Assembly (NCBI GenBank): GCA_018066285.1
Contig: JAGHRS010000002.1
Coordinates: 186,001-250,000 of the forward strand
Direction of reading: 5' to 3'
From: Candidatus Treponema caballi
GTDB lineage: Bacteria > Spirochaetota > Spirochaetia > Treponematales > Treponemataceae
Length of the DNA: 64,000 nucleotides
The notes under the pieces were generated by a model. The model saw nothing but the letters and a program-made list of their open reading frames with translations, was not told where the DNA came from and made no database searches. The first letter of the stretch is position 1. Every line of letters begins with the position of its first letter. Both the position numbers and the translations under genes were made by a program. Shown piece after piece: positions 1-7,338 of the stretch.

Positions 1-1285
1 GCTGCTTCTGGTACTCGTCAATGTTGAGCGTTGAAATGTCTATGCCGTTCGCCAGAATGCGTCCTTCCGTCACCGGATACAGGCCGCAGATGAGCTTTAC
101 GATCGTCGTCTTACCCGCGCCGTTGTTGCCGACAAGCGCGAGCTTTTCGCCCTTCTTTATGGTGAAGCTCAAATCCTTCAGAATCCACGGCATGTCGTCG
201 GCGTAGCGGAACGAAACGTGATCAAACACGATTTCAAGACCGTTCTCCGTGTCTGGAATAGCGCCTGAACCAGTGTGCAGGAACTTGTCCTCAGAATCCA
301 TGAACTCGCGGTAGTTTGAGACTTCTGCGCTGCAAAGGGCAGTGTCGCCGACCTTGTACGCAATAAAGCTGAACCAGTTTGTAAAGTTAGCAATGAGTGC
401 AGTGTAGACAATCATCTCAGGAATCGTCATGGCGCCTGCGTACACGCGGGAAACCAGAATGAAGAACGCAAGCAGGTCGCGCGCAACAAGGAACAGCTGG
501 TCAGAGATGGTCGGATAATACCAACGCACCTCGCACCTGTTGTTGAAGTGCCAGATCTTGTTGATGAGCTTTATGCCCGTATCATGCAGCCAGTCCTGCA
601 TCTGGTAAATGCGGATATCCTTTCCGTATTCAGGCTGTGAGTGATTGCGGATGTAGCGCCATTTTGCGCGTGTATCAAGAATCGTTTCCCTTTCCTTCAT
701 GAAGAACTTCTGCGCGTGGTCAACGAGTATGTAGTTGCTTATACCCGCCGCAATGACGACGACGAAAATCCGCCAGTCAAGCAGACAGATTGCCGCACCG
801 TACGTGATGATGCCGACCGCGTTTCCAAGAAGATCCATCGTCAGGTCCAGAATGCCCATGGCGCCGCCCCATTCGTTGACGGCATCAAACGCCTTGTGCA
901 GAATCCTGTGTCCCTGATGTGAATCGATGTTGCTGAAATCAGTTCTGTTCGCCTTATCCATGAGTGACGGCACAAGACCGCCTTCAAAGTTGGTTGAGGC
1001 TGTAATGCTGAAGTACAGATTGTTCTTTGATACCGCCTCAATCGTCATGAGCAGCAGGTTCGCAATGAACACAAGCATGATTACCCAGATGTACCGGACC
1101 ACATCCCCCTTCAGGATGAGGCTCAGCGCAATTGACGGGATGAGCGACGCAAGAACCGGATTCCCGATGCGTGCAAGAACGTTCAGCACGACCTGAAACC
1201 ACGAGCCCGGGCAGACCTTGAACATGCGCTTATACATGTATGCAATGTTCTGGAAAACGTTATATTTCTTCTGAGATTTCTTCAT
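1..1285 (-). CDS. ABC exporter, fused permease and ATPase (3' end cut by window edge)
   Basis: This frame is not in the ORF track because it runs off the window, but I could translate 428 codons from an ATG at 1285 down to base 1 without a stop. The N-terminal ~330 residues contain several hydrophobic segments typical of an ABC exporter membrane domain (for example VIMLVFIANLLLMTIEAV and DQLFLVARDLLAFFILVS). From about residue 350 a nucleotide-binding domain begins, with the Walker A motif GNNGAGKTT near residue 390. The signature motif, Walker B and H-loop lie outside the window. Such half-transporters export peptides, lipids or drugs as dimers; the substrate cannot be read from the sequence. 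No good Shine-Dalgarno is visible before the ATG. A large non-coding region lies upstream of its start, so it is probably transcribed alone or as the first gene of an operon leaving the window. Confidence 0.85.
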   Translation of the reverse strand, partial: MKKSQKKYNVFQNIAYMYKRMFKVCPGSWFQVVLNVLARIGNPVLASLIPSIALSLILKGDVVRYIWVIMLVFIANLLLMTIEAVSKNNLYFSITASTNFEGGLVPSLMDKANRTDFSNIDSHQGHRILHKAFDAVNEWGGAMGILDLTMDLLGNAVGIITYGAAICLLDWRIFVVVIAAGISNYILVDHAQKFFMKERETILDTRAKWRYIRNHSQPEYGKDIRIYQMQDWLHDTGIKLINKIWHFNNRCEVRWYYPTISDQLFLVARDLLAFFILVSRVYAGAMTIPEMIVYTALIANFTNWFSFIAYKVGDTALCSAEVSNYREFMDSEDKFLHTGSGAIPDTENGLEIVFDHVSFRYADDMPWILKDLSFTIKKGEKLALVGNNGAGKTTIVKLICGLYPVTEGRILANGIDISTLNIDEYQKQ

Positions 1286-1381
1286 ACTTCGACTCTACCA
1301 TGAGAAACGGGGGGAGGACAATAAACCTGGAGTTTACACAGTATGATGAATAGTAATATGGGACGCGCATGAAAACGCTTT

Positions 1382-1461
1382 CCGGCTTTCCGTGGCTCGC
1401 GGACTAGCCGCCGCTCGGTATGCGCGTTCCGCGCACACTGGCTCCGCCACCACTCCAATCC
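1382..1461. repeat. GC-rich dispersed repeat, copy A
   Basis: An 80 bp GC-rich block sharing ordered short matches (GGCTTTCCG, AGCCGCC, GGCTCCGCC, CTCCAATCC) with a second block at 57323-57391. The stretches between the matches differ. It contains no convincing ORF. A partial match, GGATTGGGCTTTCCGGG, follows at about 1594-1610. The block is probably a mosaic intergenic repeat family of this genome. Confidence 0.5.
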
Positions 1462-1515
1462 GGCTGGGAGCAACTACAGACAATGCATAGTCATGCTTTC
1501 AGCGGGCGAGTGTAA

Positions 1516-1592
1516 CCCCGCCTTTGTTCGCTGCCATGGCGCCTTTTCGTGAAAATTGCTGCGCACTGCTCGCATTTTTCACGCACTCACTT
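1516..1592. repeat. Dispersed hairpin repeat, copy 1
   Basis: This 77 bp block shares CCCCGCCTTTGTTCGCTGCC, GCGCC, CTTTTC, GCTGCGCACTGCTCGC and CTCACTT, in the same order, with copy 2 at 1996-2082. The arms around the conserved loop are complementary: CGTGAAAAT at 1548-1556 pairs with ATTTTTCACG at 1574-1583. Copy 2 has different arm sequences that still pair, so the folded shape seems to be what is kept. It does not look like coding sequence. Confidence 0.6.
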
Positions 1593-1659
1593 AGGATTGG
1601 GCTTTCCGGGATTCTGTAACTCGCAGTTGTCTGTCACGCGCAGAGAATAATAAACAGAA

Positions 1660-1939
1660 AAAATCGCGCTGCATGTTTTTGAGGCGAAAAGTGGTCACTT
1701 TTAATGGATTTTCACTGAGAATTAACCACTTTTTTTGGTGCAAAACAGAGATATGTGCTTTATATACAGTTTTTGCAGTAAAAAAAGGTGATTAAAAGCA
1801 TTTTGACGAAAAAAAAAGCAAATAGTAACACTTTTATAGCACATATTTCCCGTTTTCATGGTCACTTTTTGTGCATTTTTGCTGAAAAGTAACCACTTTT
1901 ATGCGATTTTTCGTGCAATGCGCGTTTCTGTGAAATAAA
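1660..1939. other. AT-rich non-coding stretch with repeated ACTTTT palindromes
   Basis: About 280 bp of AT-rich DNA with five spaced copies of a motif close to GTNACCACTTTT (near 1693, 1724, 1826, 1858 and 1887). Some are palindromic, for example AAAAGTG-GT-CACTTTT and AAAAGT-AACC-ACTTTT. No supported ORF or RNA gene is seen here. The stretch lies between the hairpin repeats and the tRNA-Gly gene. It could be a protein-binding cluster or a decayed element; the sequence alone does not decide. Confidence 0.4.
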
Positions 1940-1958
1940 AGCGGGCGAGGGGAGTTGG
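1940..1958. repeat. Fragment matching the tRNA-Gly 3' end
   Basis: The 19 bases here match bases 2165-2183, the 3' end of the tRNA-Gly gene, at 18 positions and in the same orientation. A shorter 10-base version (AGCGGGCGAG) starts at 1501. Direct duplication of a tRNA 3' end is what integration at a tRNA attachment site leaves behind, but no integrase or cargo gene lies between the copies, so the origin is uncertain. Confidence 0.55.
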
Positions 1959-1995
1959 GGGTTACACTCGCACACGTCCATGTGTGCTCGTTTCA

Positions 1996-2082
1996 CCCCG
2001 CCTTTGTTCGCTGCCGGCGCCATCCATGACGCCTTTTCATTACAATAGCTGCGCACTGCTCGCAATTGTAATGCGCTCACTT
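1996..2082. repeat. Dispersed hairpin repeat, copy 2
   Basis: Second copy of the hairpin repeat (see copy 1, 1516-1592). The arms CATTACAAT at 2038-2046 and ATTGTAATG at 2065-2073 are perfectly complementary but differ from the copy 1 arms. The loop GCTGCGCACTGCTCGC is identical in both. It is followed at 2083-2098 by an inverted copy of the tRNA-Gly T-arm sequence (GGGTCCGACTCCCCT), and preceded at 1949 by a similar sequence in the other orientation. Confidence 0.6.
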
Positions 2083-2164
2083 CGGGTCCGACTCCCCTGA
2101 ATATCTTTTCTCAGAATTATTGTGAAATAAGAGCCTAATGGGCTTTTTTTGGGATTTGTTTTAT

Positions 2165-2236
2165 AGCGGGCGAGGGGAGTCGGACCCCCGTCTGAGGCTT
2201 GGGAAGCGCCTGTAATAGCCGTTATACGACGCCCGC
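2165..2236 (-). tRNA. tRNA-Gly (anticodon CCC)
   Basis: On the minus strand the sequence forms a 7 bp acceptor stem (GCGGGCG with CGCCCGC), a D-arm, an anticodon loop UUCCCAA with anticodon CCC, and a T-arm with GGGGG/CCCCU and loop UCCGACU. No CCA is encoded. One C-C mismatch seems to sit in the middle of the anticodon stem (GGCGC against GCCUC). The strong promoter at 2249-2277 points into the gene. Confidence 0.9.
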
Positions 2237-2248
2237 AGTAATAAACTA

Positions 2249-2277
2249 AGTGTAGGAAAGTTGATTTAATTTGTCAA
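2249..2277 (-). promoter_or_regulatory. Promoter for tRNA-Gly
   Basis: On the minus strand TTGACA and TACACT are separated by 17 bases, 12 bases ahead of the tRNA. This is a near-consensus sigma-70 promoter. Confidence 0.75.
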
Positions 2278-2284
2278 TGTTAAG

Positions 2285-2312
2285 TTGAAATCTCCAAAAT
2301 GTGTGATATACT
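2285..2312 (+). promoter_or_regulatory. Promoter for the 2365 membrane protein gene
   Basis: TTGAAA and TATACT with a 16-base spacer, about 50 bases before the start codon of the 138-residue membrane protein. It lies next to, and points away from, the tRNA-Gly promoter. Confidence 0.7.
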
Positions 2313-2364
2313 GTATTTCAGAATGCGCGGGGTGTTTCCCCGTGTCTGATGAAAGGAGTTTAGT

Positions 2365-2781
2365 ATGGCTAAAAAAAGCGCAAAGTTTCCGATTATCTAT
2401 CTGATTGGAACTGTCCTCATCATTGCTGGTTTCATATGCCCTATATTCAAGGGAAAAGGCCTGCTGGGAATAACAAAAACCGGATTTGATTTCCTTAATT
2501 TTGACAATTTTGGAACAATCACCATTGCAGGTCTTCTGATTTTCTGCGGTGCCGTTCTCGGAGCTCTTGTTGCCCTGCTGAAAGGAAAAGGTGCGAAGTT
2601 CCTGAAGTTCATCTTCATCCTTGCAAGTATAGCAGGCGGTGTTATGCTCTTTATTTACTTCAACAACAGCTGGATTGGACAGGTATTCGGAAAAGGACTT
2701 TTCAAGAATGCCTATATTGGTTTCTGGATGATCTGCGCCGGCTGGGTTGTCGGTCTCATTGGAGCCCTGACAAACAAGTAA
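2365..2781 (+). CDS. Small four-helix membrane protein of unknown function
   Basis: 138 residues starting at an ATG preceded by the Shine-Dalgarno GAAAGGAG. Four hydrophobic segments can be seen: about residues 8-27 (IIYLIGTVLIIAGFICPIF), 52-72, 81-99 and 118-135. The short lysine-rich loops between them (KGKG occurs twice) suggest the positive-inside side. No catalytic motif is recognisable and I cannot assign a family. It has its own promoter at 2285-2312 and its own terminator at 2814-2857, so it is monocistronic. A lineage-specific inner-membrane protein is the best description. The reading frame is well supported by length, RBS and flanking signals. Confidence 0.75.
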   Translation: MAKKSAKFPIIYLIGTVLIIAGFICPIFKGKGLLGITKTGFDFLNFDNFGTITIAGLLIFCGAVLGALVALLKGKGAKFLKFIFILASIAGGVMLFIYFNNSWIGQVFGKGLFKNAYIGFWMICAGWVVGLIGALTNK

Positions 2782-2813
2782 GTTTCAGAAAGCAGCTTTT
2801 TTCTGATTGTTGA

Positions 2814-2857
2814 AAAAACCGCGTGAGTATGGTACTATTCACGCGGTTATTTTTTTT
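2814..2857 (+). terminator. Rho-independent terminator
   Basis: AACCGCGTGA and TCACGCGGTT form a 10 bp stem followed by a T-run, just after the small membrane protein gene. Confidence 0.85.
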
Positions 2858-2876
2858 GCGCCAGCAAAAAAAATAT

Positions 2877-2950
2877 GGTCCATTAGCTCAGATGGATAGA
2901 GCGTCTCCCTCCTAAGGAGAAGGTCGCACGTTCGACTCGTGTATGGATCA
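2877..2950 (+). tRNA. tRNA-Arg (anticodon CCU)
   Basis: GGTCCAT pairs with ATGGATC in the acceptor stem (one G-U). The D-arm carries AGCTCAGATGGATAGAGC. The anticodon stem TCTCC/GGAGA holds the loop CTCCTAA, giving anticodon CCU, and the T-arm has loop TTCGACT. No CCA is encoded. The gene lies between two terminators, and I could not identify a clear promoter of its own. Confidence 0.93.
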
Positions 2951-2984
2951 AAAAAAAGAGGTGCTCGATGCACCTCTTTTTTTT
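2951..2984. terminator. Bidirectional terminator between tRNA-Arg and the HAD gene
   Basis: GAGGTGC and GCACCTC form a stem flanked by an A-run on the left and a T-run on the right, so it can stop transcription from both the tRNA and the convergent HAD phosphatase operon. Confidence 0.85.
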
Positions 2985-3630
2985 ATATCAAACCTGTTTG
3001 TGTAAGCTTGATCAGTTCATCCGGGCCGGAAACAAGAATGCCGCCCATGCCAAGCGTAAGAGGCGTGGCAATGTCTACGGCGTAGCGGTCGCCGATGGAA
3101 ACGCACGCTGAAGCCGGAACACCGAGCAGTTCAACTGCCTTAAGAAACGGCTCAGGCGCTGGCTTTGAGATGCCGCATGTATCAAGTCCCACGACGTCCC
3201 TGAAAAAGCCCTCAATACCGAGCGCTGCAAGATTGCGCCGCCCTGTTTTCACGGGATTATTCGTAACAGCAATAATCTGGTATCTTTCTGAAAGCTGCCG
3301 CATCACAGCAACAAGGTGCTCATCCGTTTTCAGAAAGGCTTCCGGCTGGATAAGCTCACTTCTCCACGCAATGCTCTGGGAAACGGGAATGCCGAACTTC
3401 AGCATGATGTTTGCAAGCGTAATCTGCTGTCCGTCATGCTCTGCCGCCCACGCTTTCCGCTCATCCGAAACCATGCGCCTCGCTTCATCCGCAGAAATAC
3501 CGCGGAGCCTTGCAAATTCGCGCACCTGTACATCCACCTGTTCAAAGGCATAGGCTTCGTTAGTGTAGAGCGTGTTGTCTATGTCAAAAATGAGTGCGGA
3601 AATTGTTTCAGGCAGGTTGAAGCAGTTCAT
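2983..3630 (-). CDS. HAD-superfamily hydrolase (phosphatase, subfamily IA type)
   Basis: 215 residues. HAD motif I is DIDNTLY near residue 16, with the nucleophile Asp and the acid/base Asp two residues on. Motif II is VTNNP around residue 121. The Lys of motif III lies in GISKPAPEPF, and the motif IV acidic residues in IGDRYAVDI. The helical cap between motifs I and II is typical of small-molecule phosphatases such as phosphoglycolate phosphatase and pyrimidine 5'-nucleotidase. The substrate cannot be read from sequence. It is the last gene of a three-gene operon with an FGGY kinase (6 bp gap) and a PRPP synthetase-like gene, which suggests a role in sugar phosphate or nucleotide turnover. 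Its stop overlaps the terminator it shares with tRNA-Arg. Confidence 0.88.
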   Translation of the reverse strand: MNCFNLPETISALIFDIDNTLYTNEAYAFEQVDVQVREFARLRGISADEARRMVSDERKAWAAEHDGQQITLANIMLKFGIPVSQSIAWRSELIQPEAFLKTDEHLVAVMRQLSERYQIIAVTNNPVKTGRRNLAALGIEGFFRDVVGLDTCGISKPAPEPFLKAVELLGVPASACVSIGDRYAVDIATPLTLGMGGILVSGPDELIKLTQTGLI

Positions 3631-3636
3631 GCCGGA

Positions 3637-4920
3637 TCAGAGTCCCTTGAACTTTTTATAAAGCTCAATGTAATGTTTCTGGCGGTCCTTGTCGGGGAAG
3701 TATATCGTTCTGTGTGCCATCATGGCAGTTGCAGCTGATGAGATTGACGTGTATTCCTCAAGACCGAACATGGCTACGGCTGCGTCTCCGGTAAGCTCAG
3801 AGTCAGCGCAGTCTGCCACCGCATACGGAATGCCCGTAATGTCTGCCTTCATCTGCATCCACGGTGCGCTCCATGCCTGGCCGCCCGTACACGCGATAAT
3901 CTTTGGAATGGCAACGCCATGTTCTTCTGCTGCCTTGAAAAGCCTTGCCATCTCGCGTCTGACACCGAATGCAATATCAAGGAGAAGGGTAAAGCCGTCG
4001 CTTTCCTCGTGCTTTAAAAGCCAACTGACCGTTTCATCGTACGGAATGTCTGCGTACAGGTTGTCATAGCGCCATTTGCTGAATCTGAGTCCGCTGTCCG
4101 GAATGATGACTGACGCATTCCAGAATGGCGGAACGGGACTTGGCAGTGTCCTGATGCTTTTTGCTATAAGCGGCTCTTTAGTGCAGAGGTTTATTCCTTC
4201 ACTTGTTCCCGCCCTGTCGCAGACAAGACCCGGTGTGAGCGTGTTCGTTCCGATGAGCGCAATCGTAAAATCAGGTCCGCCGCAGAATACTGGTGGAAGA
4301 TGATCATCAGGACAGTCCCGGTCAATCATGCCCATTTCAATGGCAAGCTCACGCTTTATGCGGCCTGCGCTTTTTCCAAGCGGAACGTAGCGTGCGAGCT
4401 TTTTTTCGGGAATGCCGAAATCGCGCAGGTCTTCATCAGTCCAGTACGCTTTCTTGTAGCGGATATCCGGCAGCACTGTCTGTGCCGTTCCCGTCAGCTG
4501 AAATACCAGCCACTCAGGAACAGGCAGAATGGGCTCATCCGAAAGCCACATCTCCTTTTTTTCGTGCTTTATATGAAGAAGACGCGGCAGGAAGAGCGAC
4601 ATGGATGGGGCGAGGGAAGAAACTTCAGCGGCAATCTCATCATCGCGGAGCGGTTCGTTCCAGAGAAATGAGCCTTCGCTGTTTGCAAGACTTGGTCCGT
4701 TTCCAGATATGGCGATTGCGCGGACATCAAGATAGCCCTGCTCTTTGGTTTCCTCTTTCAGCGAGGCAAAAGCTTCTTTCAAAGAAAAAAGCCACCGGTC
4801 GGACTTCTGCCTGCTGTTGATTGCAGCTTTTGTCCGCGCGATGGCTTTTCCTTCTGTTGTAATAAGAGCAGCTTTGAGTGAAGATGTTCCTATATCTGCA
4901 CAAAAAACCACTCTGTTCAT
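3637..4920 (-). CDS. FGGY-family carbohydrate kinase
   Basis: 427 residues. The N-terminal ATP-site motif ADIGTSSLKAALI (residues 8-20) is the phosphate-1 loop of the FGGY family, and AISGNGPS near residue 70 is the usual second strand. CGGPDFTIALIG (about 215) and CDRAGTSEGIN (about 235) fit the substrate and ATP regions, and CTGGQAWSAPWMQMKADI (about 345) is the C-terminal FGGY signature region with adenosine-binding glycines. At 427 residues it is shorter than the usual 480-500 of xylulokinases or glycerol kinases. The sugar is unknown: xylulose, gluconate or another ketose are all possible. It lies between the PRPP synthetase-like gene (1 bp gap upstream) and the HAD phosphatase, so the three are probably cotranscribed. 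Confidence 0.85.
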   Translation of the reverse strand: MNRVVFCADIGTSSLKAALITTEGKAIARTKAAINSRQKSDRWLFSLKEAFASLKEETKEQGYLDVRAIAISGNGPSLANSEGSFLWNEPLRDDEIAAEVSSLAPSMSLFLPRLLHIKHEKKEMWLSDEPILPVPEWLVFQLTGTAQTVLPDIRYKKAYWTDEDLRDFGIPEKKLARYVPLGKSAGRIKRELAIEMGMIDRDCPDDHLPPVFCGGPDFTIALIGTNTLTPGLVCDRAGTSEGINLCTKEPLIAKSIRTLPSPVPPFWNASVIIPDSGLRFSKWRYDNLYADIPYDETVSWLLKHEESDGFTLLLDIAFGVRREMARLFKAAEEHGVAIPKIIACTGGQAWSAPWMQMKADITGIPYAVADCADSELTGDAAVAMFGLEEYTSISSAATAMMAHRTIYFPDKDRQKHYIELYKKFKGL

Positions 4921-4921
4921 A

Positions 4922-6160
4922 TTAATCGTGTTTTACCAGTTTTTCGATGATAGTACGGTTATCCAGCAGGTCACTGAGTGACTGGTTGTGATGGAGACGT
5001 GCTATGACATTTGCGAAAAGTCCTGAAACGTTGGTGCTGATGTACCATTCGCATTTCAGAAGCTCTTCGTGATAAACGGCGTTCGTACCGATGATGCGGT
5101 AGAACAGGCCTTTCTTGTATGCCTCGTTGAACTGGTTGATTGCGTCTCCCGTAAAGAACGGAAGGCTGATTGCAGCGATAACCTTTGTAGCGCCCTGTTC
5201 CTTAAGGAATTCCATAGCCTTGAGGAGTGTACCACCGGTACCGAGCATATCATCTGCCAGGAAGGCGACCTTTCCGTGAACATCGCCGAGCAGTTTTACT
5301 GCCTTGATGTTTGTGTCGCGTGCGTTCTGGGTGACGATTGAGTAATCGCGCTCTTTATAAATGAGGGCAAGAGGCTTTTTCAGGCCTGTTGCGTAGAACT
5401 TGTTGCGGTCAACGGCGCCTGTATCAGGTGAAACAACAACGAAGTTGTCGTTTTTCTCAGAAAGATCAACAAGTTTTGAAAGCTCGCGGATAATCTGGTA
5501 ACTTGCGTGCAGGTTTTCGCAGTGTGTTGTGCTGAAGGCGTTCTCAATTTCGCGTGAGTGAATATCAAGCGTGATGATGCGTGAAACGCCCATGTTTTCG
5601 TAAATGTGTCCAAGAAGACTTGCTGTAAGGCCTTCCCGTCCCTTCTTCTTGTGCTGGCGGCTGTACGGATAGACCGGAACAACCAGTGTGATGCGGTCGG
5701 CACCAGCCTGGCGGACGGCGTCAATCGTAACCAGCAGAGAAATGACGTGGTCGTTTACTGAAAGAGAAAGGTGGTTTTTACCGCCATTCAGTGAAAGGAC
5801 CTGGTGGTTCTCAACATCCTGGAAGATGTACACATCCTTTCCTCGGATGCAGTCCTTGATTTCAGCCTTGAACTCACCGTTCATAAAGTAGGTGAATTCG
5901 CAGTTGCACTTGAACTCAGGCGGGCGGTAGCTTGTTACGTTGCCGCGGACACAGAGCTCTGAAGTCTGTAAATCATTATAGTAGTTTACATCCTTGATAA
6001 GTGCTTCTTTGTCAATTTCGTATCTTTGTGAAATAACATCACGTTTCAGGTTGAAACGGTGTTTATACATGTGGCGCAGATGTGCAATAACTTCGTTTGC
6101 AAACGCTTCTCCACCCGGACAGGCAATAATCGCGAGATTGGTCGGCTCGGAATATGGCAT
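4922..6160 (-). CDS. prs: Ribose-phosphate pyrophosphokinase family protein
   Basis: 412 residues, longer than the usual ~315 of PRPP synthetase. Conserved elements are present: VVPVYPYSRQHKKKGREG (about 160) corresponds to the ATP flexible-loop region, DIHSREIENAF (about 200) to the metal-binding His segment, and FLADDMLGTGGT (about 300) to the PRPP-binding loop. The extra length is mainly in the N-terminal ~90 residues. The enzyme would join ATP and ribose 5-phosphate to PRPP for nucleotide, histidine and tryptophan synthesis. The start ATG has AAGGGG upstream. First gene of the operon with the FGGY kinase and HAD phosphatase, divergent from rpmB. The gene symbol is by family; the long form could have a somewhat different role. 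Confidence 0.85.
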   Translation of the reverse strand: MPYSEPTNLAIIACPGGEAFANEVIAHLRHMYKHRFNLKRDVISQRYEIDKEALIKDVNYYNDLQTSELCVRGNVTSYRPPEFKCNCEFTYFMNGEFKAEIKDCIRGKDVYIFQDVENHQVLSLNGGKNHLSLSVNDHVISLLVTIDAVRQAGADRITLVVPVYPYSRQHKKKGREGLTASLLGHIYENMGVSRIITLDIHSREIENAFSTTHCENLHASYQIIRELSKLVDLSEKNDNFVVVSPDTGAVDRNKFYATGLKKPLALIYKERDYSIVTQNARDTNIKAVKLLGDVHGKVAFLADDMLGTGGTLLKAMEFLKEQGATKVIAAISLPFFTGDAINQFNEAYKKGLFYRIIGTNAVYHEELLKCEWYISTNVSGLFANVIARLHHNQSLSDLLDNRTIIEKLVKHD

Positions 6161-6248
6161 TTTGTGAAGACCCCTTGAGTTTTACTTCACTTTTGTTTTA
6201 CCATTTTTAAGGTAAAAAAGCAAGGATGAAAAACGTCCGGTCAATCGC

Positions 6249-6277
6249 TTGACGCACTTGTGTCATTTTGATATTAT
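6249..6277 (+). promoter_or_regulatory. Promoter for rpmB
   Basis: TTGACG and TATTAT with a 17-base spacer, 31 bases before the rpmB ATG. Confidence 0.75.
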
Positions 6278-6308
6278 TCATTCCAAGCAAATTACAGGAA
6301 GGTTAGTT

Positions 6309-6500
6309 ATGTCCAGAAGATGCGATATTTGCGGAAAAGGCTCACTCAGTGGTAACAAAGTTTCAAAGTCAAAAATACACGTACGCCGTACATGGAAGCC
6401 AAATATTGTTTCTGTAAAAACAGAAATTGACGGCAGAACATTGACACTCAATATGTGCACACGTTGTCTTCGCAGCGGTTTTGTTACAAAGAAAGTATGA
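6309..6500 (+). CDS. rpmB: 50S ribosomal protein L28
   Basis: 63 residues starting at the ATG at 6309, which has AGGAAGG in front; the longer ORF-track start at 6249 lies in the promoter. The sequence MSRRCDICGKG, then HVRRTWKPN and NMCTRCLRSG, is typical of L28. It carries two CxxC pairs (CDIC and CTRC), i.e. the zinc-binding form of the protein. L28 is part of the large ribosomal subunit. The gene stands alone between its own promoter (6249-6277) and terminator (6528-6568), divergent from the prs operon. Confidence 0.97.
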   Translation: MSRRCDICGKGSLSGNKVSKSKIHVRRTWKPNIVSVKTEIDGRTLTLNMCTRCLRSGFVTKKV

Positions 6501-6527
6501 TGTAGCCGGTTCCCGGTATTTAATAAG

Positions 6528-6568
6528 AACGCTCCGTTCGGTCATCCGAATCGTGAGCGTTTTTTTTT
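6528..6568 (+). terminator. Terminator of rpmB
   Basis: AACGCTC pairs with GAGCGTT around a 20-base loop containing a smaller CGG/CCG pairing, followed by eight Ts. Confidence 0.8.
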
Positions 6569-6623
6569 GCTCTGTCACGGATATTTCAATCAGACTGTAA
6601 AAACTTTAAGAATATTTAAACTA

Positions 6624-6652
6624 TTGAAATAATACTTAAAAAATGGTAGCAT
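6624..6652 (+). promoter_or_regulatory. Promoter for the first XRE-cupin gene
   Basis: TTGAAA and TAGCAT with a 17-base spacer. The -10 hexamer ends only 7 bases before the ATG at 6660, and there is no Shine-Dalgarno, so the transcript may begin at or next to the start codon. Confidence 0.6.
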
Positions 6653-6659
6653 TACTGAT

Positions 6660-7211
6660 ATGAACGGTGCAATAAAAGCTGTTGCAGACCGGCTCAAGGG
6701 TCTGCGTGAAATCATGGATGTTTCAGTTGAGGAAGCTGCAAAGGTTTGCGGCATTTCCGCTGAACAGTATGAGGCTTACGAGACCGGAGATATCGACATT
6801 CCGGTAGGCGTGCTTCACAGCATGGCCAAAGAATACGGCTTCGAGCTTACAACACTCATTTCCGGCAACGAGCCGCACATGAAGTCCTATTTCCTCACCA
6901 AGAAAGACAAGGGCCTTTCAGTAGACCGCAGAAGCGACTACAAGTACCAGTCACTGGCGTTTGGCTTTGCAAACCGCCGCGCTGATCCGTTCATCGTCAC
7001 CGTTACTCCCGAAGAAACAAGGGAAATCCACTTTAACAGCCATCCAGGCCATGAGTTCAACTTCATGCTTGAAGGCTCCATGAAAATCGTCGTTGACGGC
7101 AAGGAGATGCAGCTGGATGAAGGCGATTCTCTGTATTTTGATGCAACCAAGCCGCACGGCATGCAGGCGTTGAACAATAAAAAAGCCAAGTTCCTTGCAA
7201 TAATTATTTAG
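6660..7211 (+). CDS. XRE-family regulator with C-terminal cupin domain (copy 1)
   Basis: 183 residues. An XRE-type helix-turn-helix covers residues 1-65 (EEAAKVCGISAEQYEAYETG is the recognition region). A cupin-2 barrel covers about 100-183, with HPGHEFNFMLEG as first cupin motif and GDSLYFDATKPHG as second. Proteins of this build bind DNA and sense a small molecule or metal in the cupin. It is followed after 127 bp by an acyl-CoA synthetase gene, and a second, clearly related regulator/synthetase pair follows at 9090-11372. The likely role is control of the neighbouring synthetase in response to its acid or CoA ester; that is inference. The gene lacks a Shine-Dalgarno and may be leaderless. 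Confidence 0.88.
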   Translation: MNGAIKAVADRLKGLREIMDVSVEEAAKVCGISAEQYEAYETGDIDIPVGVLHSMAKEYGFELTTLISGNEPHMKSYFLTKKDKGLSVDRRSDYKYQSLAFGFANRRADPFIVTVTPEETREIHFNSHPGHEFNFMLEGSMKIVVDGKEMQLDEGDSLYFDATKPHGMQALNNKKAKFLAIII

Positions 7212-7338
7212 CCGGATGTCTGCCTCACGGTACGGTGTCCGGCGCATTTGCCCCCGCTGCTGGTAATGCAGTCTGGCTTTTTTAGCCGGCAGATGACTGC
7301 GGTTGTTCCGCAAAAACAAGCAAGGATTTGTATTTATT

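Noticed and set aside
1862-2080. 72-residue minus-strand ORF between the repeats
   Set aside because: It consists of the hairpin repeat and AT-rich DNA, with no RBS or homology pattern.
1500-2100. CRISPR array
   Set aside because: Only two unevenly spaced copies with variable arms, no regular spacers, and no cas genes in the window.
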